Below, one piece after another: positions 35,347 to 44,323 of a stretch of 64,000 bases of DNA. The position numbers and the translations under genes are program-made. The stretch lies in assembly GCA_024234505.1 (NCBI GenBank), contig JACKOD010000001.1, positions 744,001 to 808,000 of the forward strand. Reading direction: 5' to 3'. How positions within the stretch are numbered: the first letter of the stretch is position 1; each line of letters opens with the position of its first letter. A model generated the notes under the pieces. It saw only the letters and a program-made list of their open reading frames with translations, did no database searches and was not told the origin of the DNA. This stretch comes from Hahellaceae bacterium (GTDB lineage: Bacteria; Pseudomonadota; Gammaproteobacteria; Pseudomonadales; Oleiphilaceae).

Positions 35347-36820
35347 ATATAGCAACGTATTGCCCATTTTTGTTGCGTTTATTGTTGCCTCTACTGCGGT
35401 CAGCGCAGTCTATTGGTCAACATTTTTGGCAATGCTTACTACTTGGGCTGGATCAGAAACTTATAATCACTGTTTTTTGGTGATTCCTGCATTTTTCTAT
35501 TTCGTTTGGGTAAAACGAGAGCATTTTCATGGTTCCTATTCACCTGAAAAAATTTTTATATTACCTCTACTTGCATCAGGTTTTCTTTGGCTCCTGGGAA
35601 GTCTCGCAGACGTTGCGTTAGTGAAACAATTCGCGTTTATGGCGTTGATTGTTTCTTTGACTGGCGGGTTGCTGGGTTGGTCGTTAAGCCGTCAAATACT
35701 CTTTCCTCTGTTTTTTCTGTTTCTTGCTGTGCCTGTCGGCGACGAACTGTTGCCCGTCATGATGAACTTCACTGCTGACTTTACGGTGGGCTCCCTGAGA
35801 CTGCTTGGATTTCCTGTATTCAGAGAAGGAACCCATTTTGCCATGCCTTCCGGTAATTGGTCTGTTGTAGAGGCATGCAGTGGTGTACGGTATCTTATTG
35901 CGTCGGTAGCGATCGGGTTGATTTATGCCTATATCACTTACCAGAAGGCTTATAAACGTATCATATTTATGTGCTTTGCGATTGTTGTGCCCATTCTGGC
36001 AAATGGCTTGCGCGCCGTCATGATTGTTCTGCTTGGGCACTATAGTAATATGACAATTGCTACGGGTGTGGATCACCTTGTCTATGGTTGGATATTTTTT
36101 GGCGTTGTTATGTTTGGCTTGTTTTGGGTGGGTTCTTTCTGGCGCGAAGAAGACCTGGCTGTGGCTACCGAACGTCGTTATCTTTCGATTAAGAAAGTCA
36201 GCGGAATTACAAGGCTATCAACATGGGGCGTTTTATTTGCAACACTGTTGATTTGGCCGATCTGGGAAAATTGGAGTCGATCAGTTCAACCCCATTTGCA
36301 ACCGACCCATTCACTTGAAGTTAGTGGTAGTTTTACCCCATGTTCCGAATGTGAACTGCCATTCTTACCCTCGTTTGATTCCGCCAGTCATTATCTAAAG
36401 CAGGTATATACCAGTGACTCATCCGGACCTGTTAATTTGTTTGTCGCGTCTTACTATTCCTGGTCTAACGCTGGTGAGTTGATCAGCTATAAGAATCAGC
36501 TGGTTTTGCCTGACGATAAAAGATTGCGAGTGGTGAATACGCTCTCGAATTCTTTTAATAATGACTTTCAACGAATTGATATTAAAGGAGTTCGAAGCTT
36601 GGTTGCTGTGGGTTGGTATCAGATAAACGGCGTGCCAGAGCTAAATGTAGTGCAAATCAAAATGAAGGAGGCTCTGTATAAATTGCTGGGGCGTGCCTTT
36701 GTTAGCCAATATGTTGTGGTATTTAAAGAGACTGACAATTTTACTCAAGGCGAGGCTGAATTAAATCAATTTTTGATGGTTAATATGTCTGCCCTTAAAC
36801 AGTATGGGGTGGTGGAGTAA
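35336..36820 (+). CDS. xrtA: Exosortase A with fused EpsI domain
   Basis: A 494-residue membrane protein. The N-terminal about 270 residues carry eight or so membrane segments with the exosortase catalytic set: Cys181 (VEACSGVRYL), Arg226 (NGLRAVMIV) and His247 (DHLVYGW). The C-terminal periplasmic part (about 290-494) is the EpsI/DUF3485 domain often fused to this enzyme. Exosortase A is thought to cleave PEP-CTERM tails of exported proteins and pass them on to the cell surface. No PEP-CTERM protein is encoded in the window, so its targets lie elsewhere. It overlaps the upstream glycosyltransferase gene by 11 bases. Confidence 0.95.
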   Translation: MSIRYSNVLPIFVAFIVASTAVSAVYWSTFLAMLTTWAGSETYNHCFLVIPAFFYFVWVKREHFHGSYSPEKIFILPLLASGFLWLLGSLADVALVKQFAFMALIVSLTGGLLGWSLSRQILFPLFFLFLAVPVGDELLPVMMNFTADFTVGSLRLLGFPVFREGTHFAMPSGNWSVVEACSGVRYLIASVAIGLIYAYITYQKAYKRIIFMCFAIVVPILANGLRAVMIVLLGHYSNMTIATGVDHLVYGWIFFGVVMFGLFWVGSFWREEDLAVATERRYLSIKKVSGITRLSTWGVLFATLLIWPIWENWSRSVQPHLQPTHSLEVSGSFTPCSECELPFLPSFDSASHYLKQVYTSDSSGPVNLFVASYYSWSNAGELISYKNQLVLPDDKRLRVVNTLSNSFNNDFQRIDIKGVRSLVAVGWYQINGVPELNVVQIKMKEALYKLLGRAFVSQYVVVFKETDNFTQGEAELNQFLMVNMSALKQYGVVE

Positions 36821-36823
36821 CCA

Positions 36824-37942
36824 ATGTCAGATAAAGTTTTGATTGCACACGTGTTGCATCGTTTTGATGTTGGTGGCCTTGAAAACGGTTTGGTCAACCT
36901 GATAAACCGGCTTCCAGCTGATGAGTTTGATCATGCTATCGTCACTATGGAGGGGTTTAATCCTGAGTTCGCAAAGCGTTTAAATCGGGATATCCCTATA
37001 TACTCTGCCGACAAAAAGCCCGGAAAAGATTTCGGAGTTTATATTCGCCTGTACAAAATATTGCGAAAGATCAAGCCATTAATTGTTCATTCGCGAAATC
37101 TTGGTGCAATTGAAGCCCAACTCCCTGCGCTGCTTGCCGGCGCAAAATTTCGTGTACATGGTGAGCATGGTTGGGATGTCTATGATCCCAAGGGCGAAGT
37201 CAAAAAATATCAACAGATTCGCAGGGTTTTCAGCCTCCTGATCCACCGGTTCGTACCTTTGTCAAAAGAGTTGGAAAACTACCTTTTGAAAAAAGTAGGT
37301 GTACCGCAGCGCAAAATTAAAAGAATATGCAATGGGGTGGATTTGAGCAGATTCAGTTGTGAAACGCATTCGCGGCCCGATGACTGGCCTTTTGATTTGA
37401 ATGACGTTGTGTTTGGTTGTGTGGGGCGTCTGGAGCCGATCAAGGGGCACATGGATCTCCTCGAAGCGTTTCAGCGGCTACACTCACGTTTGCCAGAGAA
37501 GAAAATCAAATTATGTCTTGTCGGCGATGGCTCGCAGCGCGAGCGGTTAGCATTATTTGTCAAAGAAAATGGCTTGCAGGAGGTGGTTTATTTCGCTGGA
37601 AATCGCCGCGATATTCCGGAATTAATGTCCGTGTTTGATTGTTTTGTTTTACCATCGCATGCAGAGGGCATATCTAACACCATATTGGAGGCAATGGCTT
37701 CTGGGCTTCCGGTTTTGGCCACGCGAGTGGGTGGCAATGAAGATCTGGTCGAAGAGGACGTCACTGGGGTGCTCGTAGAGGCGCGTGCTCCGGAAAAAAT
37801 GGCTGACGCTATGCAGACATTGGCAGAAAACGCTGAACTCAGAAAAAATATGTCAAGCCAGGGTAAACGTCGGGTCCATGATTTTTTCTCGTTGCAAATC
37901 ATGGTTGATCAGTATGCGGATTTGTATAGAAGCTTACCTTAG
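36824..37942 (+). CDS. XrtA-system glycosyltransferase (TIGR03088 family)
   Basis: A 372-residue GT4-type glycosyltransferase with the family N-terminus IAHVLHRFDVGGLENGLVNL. The C-terminal donor-binding motif is VLPSHAEGISNTILEAMASG, followed by GLPVLATRVGGN. It is the usual gene following the exosortase in these loci and probably adds a sugar to the lipid-linked repeat. It starts 3 bases after xrtA. Donor and acceptor cannot be read from sequence. Confidence 0.93.
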   Translation: MSDKVLIAHVLHRFDVGGLENGLVNLINRLPADEFDHAIVTMEGFNPEFAKRLNRDIPIYSADKKPGKDFGVYIRLYKILRKIKPLIVHSRNLGAIEAQLPALLAGAKFRVHGEHGWDVYDPKGEVKKYQQIRRVFSLLIHRFVPLSKELENYLLKKVGVPQRKIKRICNGVDLSRFSCETHSRPDDWPFDLNDVVFGCVGRLEPIKGHMDLLEAFQRLHSRLPEKKIKLCLVGDGSQRERLALFVKENGLQEVVYFAGNRRDIPELMSVFDCFVLPSHAEGISNTILEAMASGLPVLATRVGGNEDLVEEDVTGVLVEARAPEKMADAMQTLAENAELRKNMSSQGKRRVHDFFSLQIMVDQYADLYRSLP

Positions 37943-38015
37943 AAAACGATGACTTGGGTAGCGCCGACTTTTAAAAGCGGCAGTAAGTATAACTTTTAAT
38001 TAAGGTTTTAAACTA

Positions 38016-39923
38016 ATGTGCGGGATAGCAGGGATATTCAACCTCAACGGCAAGGGCCAGATTGATCTGGATTTGCTAAATGCGATGAATCAGGCGCAGT
38101 TTCATCGAGGCCCAGACGAAGGTGGAGTATGGGTAGATGAGGGGATCGGCCTCGCACATCGGCGTTTGTCGATTATTGATCTTTCTTCGGCGGGACGGCA
38201 GCCCATGAGTAACGAAGATGGTTCCGTCATGGTGGTATTTAATGGCGAGATTTTCGACTTTCAGGCGATCCGAGAAGAACTTATTAAAGCCGGGCACATC
38301 TTTAAATCCCATTCCGACACCGAAGTTATTGTCCACGGATGGGAAGAATGGGGAGAAAAGTGCATAGAACGCTTTCGCGGCATGTTCGGAATCGCTATTT
38401 GGGACGCAAAGAAAAAGCAGCTTTTTATGGCGCGAGATCGCCTGGGTATAAAACCTGTGTTTTATACCATTACACCAGAAGGGACATTGCTGTTTGGCTC
38501 TGAACTTAAAGTGCTTTATCAATACAAGGCGCTTAAAAAGGAAATCGACCCGCAGTGTGTTGAGGATTATTTTGCGTTTGGTTATGTACCCGAGCCCAAG
38601 ACTATTTTCAAAAATATCTACAAGTTAGAGCCAGGCTGGACATTGACCATTAATGTAGGTGACTCCAAGCCGCGGTTAAAGCAATACTGGAACATTCCTT
38701 TTAAGACAGATCATCAGTTGAGTTACGACGATGCCAGCAAACAACTCACTGATCAGATGAAGCAGGCAATCGGTATCCGTATGATTGCAGATGTTCCATT
38801 GGGGGCATTTCTATCGGGCGGAGTCGATTCGAGTTCTGTAGTAGCATTGATGTCTCAGCAACAAAATGAACCGGTGAATACCTGTTCCATTTCGTTTAAT
38901 GACCCCAAATTTAACGAGTCGGAATTTGCACAACAGGTTGCTGAACGTTACCACACAAACCATTTTGTGGAGACAGTAGATACCGACGACTTTGGATTAA
39001 TTGACAAGCTTGCCGAACTCTACGATGAGCCTTATGCAGATAGTTCAGCGATCCCAACCTACCGCGTCTGTGAATTAGCCAGAAAGCGAGTCACGGTTGC
39101 GTTGTCGGGTGATGGTGCGGATGAATCCCTCTCTGGCTATCGACGTCATGTGTGGCACATGAACGAAGAAATGGTCAGGAACCGTATTCCTTATGGCTTT
39201 CGACGTGCAGTCTTCGGATTTCTCGGTAGGGTTTATCCTAAACTTGATTGGATGCCGCGAATATTCAGAGCAAAAACAACCTTTCAGGCCTTGGCGCGAA
39301 ACTCTGTCGAGGCTTATTTCAATACGATCTCGATTCTGAAAGATGATCAGCGCGTTGAACTCTATTCCGATGCCTTTAAAAAGCAGCTTAATGGTTACAA
39401 TGCGATTGAAGTATTTAACCGCCATGCTTCAGAGTGCCCCTCATCGCATCCGCTCAATTTGATTGAGTATCTAGATCTTAAAACCTATTTGCCTGGCGAT
39501 ATTCTCACCAAAGTTGACCGTGCCAGTATGGCTCATGCATTGGAGGTGCGAGTCCCCTTGCTTGATCACAAATTAATCGAATGGATCAGTAACTTACCGC
39601 CTGAATTTAAGATAAAAGGTCAGGTTGGAAAATATATCCTGAAAAATACCATGGAGCCTCATTTACCTGAAGATATACTTTACCGCCCTAAAATGGGATT
39701 TGCTGTTCCGTTGGCGAGCTGGTTTCGAGGTCCGTTAAAATCCCATGTTCGTAAACAGCTTTTGGGCGAGCGCCTGTTGTCTACCGGCTATTTCAATAAG
39801 GCAACGTTACAAAAACTGGTCAATGATCATGAAACAGGCAAGCGGGATTACAGTGCGCCCATCTGGACGCTACTTATGTTTGATTCCTTCCTGGGCAAAG
39901 TGATGGACGGTACGGCCGTCTGA
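38016..39923 (+). CDS. XrtA/PEP-CTERM system amidotransferase (TIGR03108, asparagine synthetase-like)
   Basis: A 635-residue two-domain enzyme. The N-terminal class II glutaminase domain starts MCGIAGIF, with Cys2 as nucleophile. The ATP-pyrophosphatase domain has SGGVDSS at residues 267-273. Related enzymes in polysaccharide loci amidate carboxyl groups of uronic acids, so the product of the TviB-like dehydrogenase is a possible target; this is inference. It is about 70 bases downstream of the preceding glycosyltransferase and in the same operon direction. Confidence 0.93.
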   Translation: MCGIAGIFNLNGKGQIDLDLLNAMNQAQFHRGPDEGGVWVDEGIGLAHRRLSIIDLSSAGRQPMSNEDGSVMVVFNGEIFDFQAIREELIKAGHIFKSHSDTEVIVHGWEEWGEKCIERFRGMFGIAIWDAKKKQLFMARDRLGIKPVFYTITPEGTLLFGSELKVLYQYKALKKEIDPQCVEDYFAFGYVPEPKTIFKNIYKLEPGWTLTINVGDSKPRLKQYWNIPFKTDHQLSYDDASKQLTDQMKQAIGIRMIADVPLGAFLSGGVDSSSVVALMSQQQNEPVNTCSISFNDPKFNESEFAQQVAERYHTNHFVETVDTDDFGLIDKLAELYDEPYADSSAIPTYRVCELARKRVTVALSGDGADESLSGYRRHVWHMNEEMVRNRIPYGFRRAVFGFLGRVYPKLDWMPRIFRAKTTFQALARNSVEAYFNTISILKDDQRVELYSDAFKKQLNGYNAIEVFNRHASECPSSHPLNLIEYLDLKTYLPGDILTKVDRASMAHALEVRVPLLDHKLIEWISNLPPEFKIKGQVGKYILKNTMEPHLPEDILYRPKMGFAVPLASWFRGPLKSHVRKQLLGERLLSTGYFNKATLQKLVNDHETGKRDYSAPIWTLLMFDSFLGKVMDGTAV

Positions 39924-39958
39924 TCATTTTTAAGATTCAGTAGCGAGATGGGTAACCA

Positions 39959-41176
39959 GTGAAAATTTTGCACGTTTTAGATCACTCAATTCCTTTACAC
40001 AGTGGCTACACGTTCCGCACTCGTTCTATTTTGCGAGAGCAGCGTAAACTGGGTTGGGATACTGCACATGTCACAAGCGAAAAGCACAATCTGGCAGCGG
40101 GCCATGTTCCTGAAAAAGAAGTTGTGGATGGACTGGAGTTCTATCGCTCTGCGCCTTACTTTTCTTCCCTGACAGCTATCCCTGTACTTAATCAATGGCT
40201 TATCTCCAAAGGCCTGGAAAAGCGTTTGCTGGAAGTGGCACAGCTGGAAACGCCGGATATTATCCACGCTCATTCACCGGCACTAAATGGTTTGGCCGCA
40301 GTTCATGTGGGTAAAAAGCTGGGAATTCCTGTTGTATATGAGGTGCGGGCGTTTTGGGAAGATGCGGCAGTCGACCATGGCACCACGACGGAAGGCAGCT
40401 TGCGCTATAGGTTGACCAAGGCACTGGAAACTTATGTGCTCAAGTCGGCTAATGCAGTGACTACCATATGCCAGGGGCTTAAAGATGACATGGAAGCCCG
40501 GGGCATTTCTCCTGGAAAAATTACCGTCATTCCCAACGCCGTAGATATCGAAAAATTTGCCATTATTGACTCGCAGGATCTGGCACTGGCGGAACAGCTA
40601 CAGTTAACTGATAAGTTTGTCGTTGGGTTTATTGGTTCATTCTATGGATACGAAGGCTTACCTTTAATCATCGATGCATTGGTATTATTGAAAGACGCTC
40701 TTCCCGATTTGCATATCTTGCTGGTAGGCGGGGGACCAGAGGAGCAACGTCTTAAAGCCTATGTGATCGAAAAAGGTGTTCAGGATCGTGTCACCTTTAC
40801 GGGACGCGTCCCGCACGATGATGTAAACCGCTATTATTCTGTGATCGATGTGCTGGCGTATCCACGCCAAAGTATGAGGCTTACAGAGCTGGTTACGCCG
40901 TTAAAACCGTTAGAAGCCATGGCACAAAAACGTTTGTTTATTGCTTCGGATGTGGGCGGACATCACGAGTTAATCGTGGATGGTGTTACCGGCGTGCTAT
41001 TTAAACATGGTGATGCCAGTTCACTTGCTGAAAAAATTGAATTACTCCGAAATAATACGGCGTTACACGATAAATTAAAAAGCGAAGGGCGTAATTTTGT
41101 GGAAACGGTTCGCAATTGGAAAAATAGCGTCGCAAACTATCAGAACCTTTATGCAAGATTAAATGCTGGCGCATGA
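39959..41176 (+). CDS. XrtA-system glycosyltransferase (TIGR04063 family)
   Basis: A 405-residue GT4 enzyme with the subfamily start MKILHVLDHSIPLHSGYTFR. Central motifs include VYEVRAFWEDAAVDHGTT, and the donor-binding part holds LAYPRQSMRLTELVTPLKPL. The GTG start at 39959 is supported by exact agreement with the family N-terminus. The stop overlaps the next start by 4 bases (ATGA). It is a cytosolic sugar transferase of the repeat-unit pathway, with unknown sugar. Confidence 0.93.
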   Translation: MKILHVLDHSIPLHSGYTFRTRSILREQRKLGWDTAHVTSEKHNLAAGHVPEKEVVDGLEFYRSAPYFSSLTAIPVLNQWLISKGLEKRLLEVAQLETPDIIHAHSPALNGLAAVHVGKKLGIPVVYEVRAFWEDAAVDHGTTTEGSLRYRLTKALETYVLKSANAVTTICQGLKDDMEARGISPGKITVIPNAVDIEKFAIIDSQDLALAEQLQLTDKFVVGFIGSFYGYEGLPLIIDALVLLKDALPDLHILLVGGGPEEQRLKAYVIEKGVQDRVTFTGRVPHDDVNRYYSVIDVLAYPRQSMRLTELVTPLKPLEAMAQKRLFIASDVGGHHELIVDGVTGVLFKHGDASSLAEKIELLRNNTALHDKLKSEGRNFVETVRNWKNSVANYQNLYARLNAGA

Positions 41177-42348
41177 AAATTTTAACCTTGTCAAACCTGT
41201 ATCCGAACAAGGTGAAACCAACGTTTGGTATTTTTGTTGAAAACCGACTTAAGGCGTTGTTGGCTACAGGCGAGATCGAAACTATGGTGGTTTCCCCGAA
41301 ACCCTGGTTTCCACTGTTTCGTTATTTATCGTCAGAATACGCAAGCCTTGCCAATATTCCGGCTTTCGAAGTGCGTGAAGGTATCAAAGTATACTATCCG
41401 AGATACTTGCACATTCCTAAATTAGGCATGCTATTTCAGCCCTTTTTTATGGCGTTGTGCTTATGGGGCCTTTGTCGGAAGCTTCGTAAGCAAGGATTTA
41501 ATTTTCAGCTCATTGATGCGCATTATTTTTATCCAGATGGGGTCGCAGCCAGTAAGGTAGGGAAGTGGCTCGATACACCTGTTTTGATTACCTCCCGTGG
41601 CTCTGATGTCAATGAAATAGCGCGGTACCCAAAAGCAAAAGAAAAAATGCTTCAAGCGGCGGAGTATGCGTCGCACCTGGTGACTGTGAGTGAGGCTTTG
41701 AGGCAAAAATTAATTAGTTTGGGAATCGCCCCAAATAAAATCACAACGCTTCGAAATGGCGTAGATTTGGAAAAGTTCAGATGTTCGTTTGACCGAGAGG
41801 CGCTTCGAAAAAAATTAGGGGTTAAAGGCACGCGGGTGATTAGTGTCGGCAATCTAATACCTTTGAAAGGCCATCACATTGTTATTGAGGCCATTGAAAA
41901 AATACCGGATGCCGAGTTGGTGATTTGCGGTGATGGACCCTTGTTGAGTGACTTAAAGGTACTTGCCGGTAATTTAGGGTTGTCGGAACGAGTTATTTTC
42001 TTAGGACGTTTGGGTCAAGATGCCCTTATAGAGCAGTATCAAGCTGCAGATGTACTGGTTTTAGCTTCGGAAAACGAAGGTTGGCCTAACGTACTCCTGG
42101 AGGCCATGGCCTGTGGCGCATCGGTGGTGGCGACTAATGTAGGAGGCGTACCTGAGATTCTGGCTGGAACGGAACTGGGAGAAATATGTCAGCGCACGCC
42201 TGAGGATATTGCAAGGTCAATCCGGAAGATCATGGCGTTAGATACTCAGGGTGAACAAGCACGTTCTCACGCAGAAAAATTTAGCTGGCATGAAACAAGT
42301 GCCGGACAAAAAAGGTTATTTATGAAAGCACTGGATAATCGGGAATAA
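41173..42348 (+). CDS. Glycosyltransferase family 4 protein
   Basis: A 391-residue GT-B enzyme. The N-terminus is KILTLSNLYPNKVKPTFGIF, and the C-terminal donor site contains VLASENEGWPNVLLEAMACG. It resembles glycosyltransferases commonly annotated in exosortase and colanic-acid-like loci. Overlap with the upstream gene by ATGA suggests translational coupling. It is followed 2 bases later by the Wzy-like gene. Specific sugar unknown. Confidence 0.9.
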   Translation: MKILTLSNLYPNKVKPTFGIFVENRLKALLATGEIETMVVSPKPWFPLFRYLSSEYASLANIPAFEVREGIKVYYPRYLHIPKLGMLFQPFFMALCLWGLCRKLRKQGFNFQLIDAHYFYPDGVAASKVGKWLDTPVLITSRGSDVNEIARYPKAKEKMLQAAEYASHLVTVSEALRQKLISLGIAPNKITTLRNGVDLEKFRCSFDREALRKKLGVKGTRVISVGNLIPLKGHHIVIEAIEKIPDAELVICGDGPLLSDLKVLAGNLGLSERVIFLGRLGQDALIEQYQAADVLVLASENEGWPNVLLEAMACGASVVATNVGGVPEILAGTELGEICQRTPEDIARSIRKIMALDTQGEQARSHAEKFSWHETSAGQKRLFMKALDNRE

Positions 42349-42350
42349 AT

Positions 42351-43625
42351 GTGGATCTTCGTAGTCTAATCATCTTGAGTATTGTTGTTGCCGGCTGCGT
42401 ATATGCGCTTAAAAATGCGTATGTTGGTGCGTTACTTATGAGCTGGGTAGCGTATATGAACCCTCACCGGATGTCGTGGGGATTTGCTTACTCCATGCCC
42501 ATCGCACTCGTAGCAACAGCGGTAACAGCGTTGGCGCTTGTATTTTCCAAGGAAAAAAGTGCGCCGCCTTTAAGGGCGCCCCTGGTTTACCTCTTGCTCT
42601 TTATTTTTTGGGCAATTGGCACCTCATTCTTTGCATGGTTTCCTGACGAAGCGATGGAAGAATTGGTACGTTTTTTAAAAATCCAGATAATGATTTTGTT
42701 TACCTTAATGCTTTTTCAGAACAAGGAAAAATTAATCTGGTTGGTGCTGGTGGTTAGTCTGTCTATCGGCTTTTTCGGTTTCAAAGGCGGTGTTTTTGCG
42801 GTGGCGACAGCCGGCAGCTATCGAGTATGGGGTCCGCCAGGGTCCTTTATCGAGGGCAATAATGAACTGGCACTTGCTCTATTGATGGTGGTTCCACTGA
42901 TTTATTTTTTACATGGGTATTACCAGAATAAATGGATAAAACGCGGTTTGATGTTAGTTATGGGGTTTAGTTTGCTTGCGGTATTAGCCAGCTATTCCAG
43001 AGGAGCTCTGTTGGCGTTAGCCTGCACTGGCGCCATGCTGTGGTGGAAAAGTGCTCATAAATTCAAAATTGGTGTAGTGGCAATCATTCTGGTGTTAAGT
43101 GTCATTCCGTTTATACCCCAGCAGTGGTATGACCGAATGAATACGATAGAAACCTATGAAGAAGATGCCTCTGCCATGGGGCGAATAAATTCCTGGTATG
43201 TTGCCTACAACATTGCTTCCGATCGTATTGCAGGAGGGGGATTTCGGCATTGGAGTAAGGAAACCTTTGCATTGTATGCGCCTAGCCCGGAGGATGTTCA
43301 TGATGCGCATAGCATCTATTTTGAGGTGCTGGGGGAGCTGGGCTTTCCTGGGCTGATTCTGTTTTTGCTGATGCATTTTTCCAATTGGTTTTTAGCATCC
43401 AGAACAATTAAATTATGTAGTGGAAATGAAAAGCTTGAATGGGCAGAGCAGCTCATGAAAATGGTTCAGGTTTCAATGGTTGCGTACGCGACGGGAGGGA
43501 CTTTCCTGGGACTTGCTTTTTGGGATTTACCTTATCATTTGATATGTTTTGTTGTACTGACAAATGTGATTGTTCGAAAAGAACTGGATCAGAGCGGTCA
43601 AAAAAAGAGTGGGCTTCGAATATGA
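42351..43625 (+). CDS. Putative O-glycosylation ligase / Wzy-like polymerase, exosortase A-associated (TIGR03097)
   Basis: A 424-residue polytopic membrane protein with about ten hydrophobic segments and a large periplasmic loop near residues 250-330. That loop includes the motif GGGFRHWS and the acidic/histidine stretch PEDVHDAHSIYFEVLGELG, characteristic of WzyC-type enzymes. It is the exosortase-A variety proposed to polymerise the repeat or ligate glycan to protein. The GTG start directly after the previous stop fits the family N-terminus (MDLRSLIIL). It overlaps the TPR gene by 4 bases. Confidence 0.9.
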   Translation: MDLRSLIILSIVVAGCVYALKNAYVGALLMSWVAYMNPHRMSWGFAYSMPIALVATAVTALALVFSKEKSAPPLRAPLVYLLLFIFWAIGTSFFAWFPDEAMEELVRFLKIQIMILFTLMLFQNKEKLIWLVLVVSLSIGFFGFKGGVFAVATAGSYRVWGPPGSFIEGNNELALALLMVVPLIYFLHGYYQNKWIKRGLMLVMGFSLLAVLASYSRGALLALACTGAMLWWKSAHKFKIGVVAIILVLSVIPFIPQQWYDRMNTIETYEEDASAMGRINSWYVAYNIASDRIAGGGFRHWSKETFALYAPSPEDVHDAHSIYFEVLGELGFPGLILFLLMHFSNWFLASRTIKLCSGNEKLEWAEQLMKMVQVSMVAYATGGTFLGLAFWDLPYHLICFVVLTNVIVRKELDQSGQKKSGLRI

Positions 43626-44260
43626 CCAATAAAACAACCTTTATAGTTGCTCACTTTTTTATATTCTCTCTTTTGAGTGGACTTAGTTCTGCGCGAGATA
43701 ATGTAAACTGTGGTTCGCTTAAAAACGGGTATGGACCCTTTGATTATACAAACTATTCTCATCAAAGAGAGAAACTGCCCATCGTTGAAGAGCATCATTT
43801 CACGAGAGAAGTCGAGCAACTTCAACACGGTAAGGAAGGTCGTATTGAAGGTGATCTGGATTATGTGCTAAGAGCATTCCCTAATCACCATCGCGCTCTG
43901 TATGCGATGATGTTGCTGCAATTACGAAACGACAAGAACTTCGTTATACAGAGAGATATTTATACTATGCAGTGTTACCTGGAAAGAGCCTTGAGGTTAA
44001 AGCCAGATGATGCTGTGGTGTATACCTTATACGGAATCTACCTTCATAAGTTGGGTAAACTCAAAGAAAGTGAAAGCAAATATCTTCAGGCGGTAAAAAT
44101 CAATCCGAATGCTGCAGAAACCCGCTATAACTTCGGATTGTTGTATTGGGATATGAAACAGTACAGTAAAGCTTCAGAGCAGGCCCAGTTCGCGGAAAAA
44201 TTGGGTTACCCACTTCGAGGCCTCCAGGAAAAGCTTCGCGCTAAAAATTTAACGCACTGA
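43622..44260 (+). CDS. Exported tetratricopeptide-repeat protein
   Basis: About 212 residues from the ATG at 43622, which overlaps the stop of the upstream gene (ATGA); a longer frame from 43439 lies inside that gene and is unlikely. A signal peptide (FIVAHFFIFSLLSGLSSARD) ends near residue 25. At least two TPR units follow in the C-terminal half (AVVYTLYGIYLHKLGKLKES and AETRYNFGLLYWDMKQYSKA). It probably works in the periplasm as an assembly or export adaptor for the polysaccharide machinery; no enzyme motif is present. Confidence 0.85.
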   Translation: MTNKTTFIVAHFFIFSLLSGLSSARDNVNCGSLKNGYGPFDYTNYSHQREKLPIVEEHHFTREVEQLQHGKEGRIEGDLDYVLRAFPNHHRALYAMMLLQLRNDKNFVIQRDIYTMQCYLERALRLKPDDAVVYTLYGIYLHKLGKLKESESKYLQAVKINPNAAETRYNFGLLYWDMKQYSKASEQAQFAEKLGYPLRGLQEKLRAKNLTH

Positions 44261-44323
44261 TCAAGAGCTTTTAACCAGATTAGCTATAGCTCACCTTGAT
44301 TTGCAATAGCATGGAAGTCATGA

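Noticed and set aside
43439..43621. Longer N-terminus for the TPR protein
   Set aside because: It overlaps the polymerase gene fully and would bury the signal peptide; the ATG at 43622 gives a clean export signal and an ATGA coupling.
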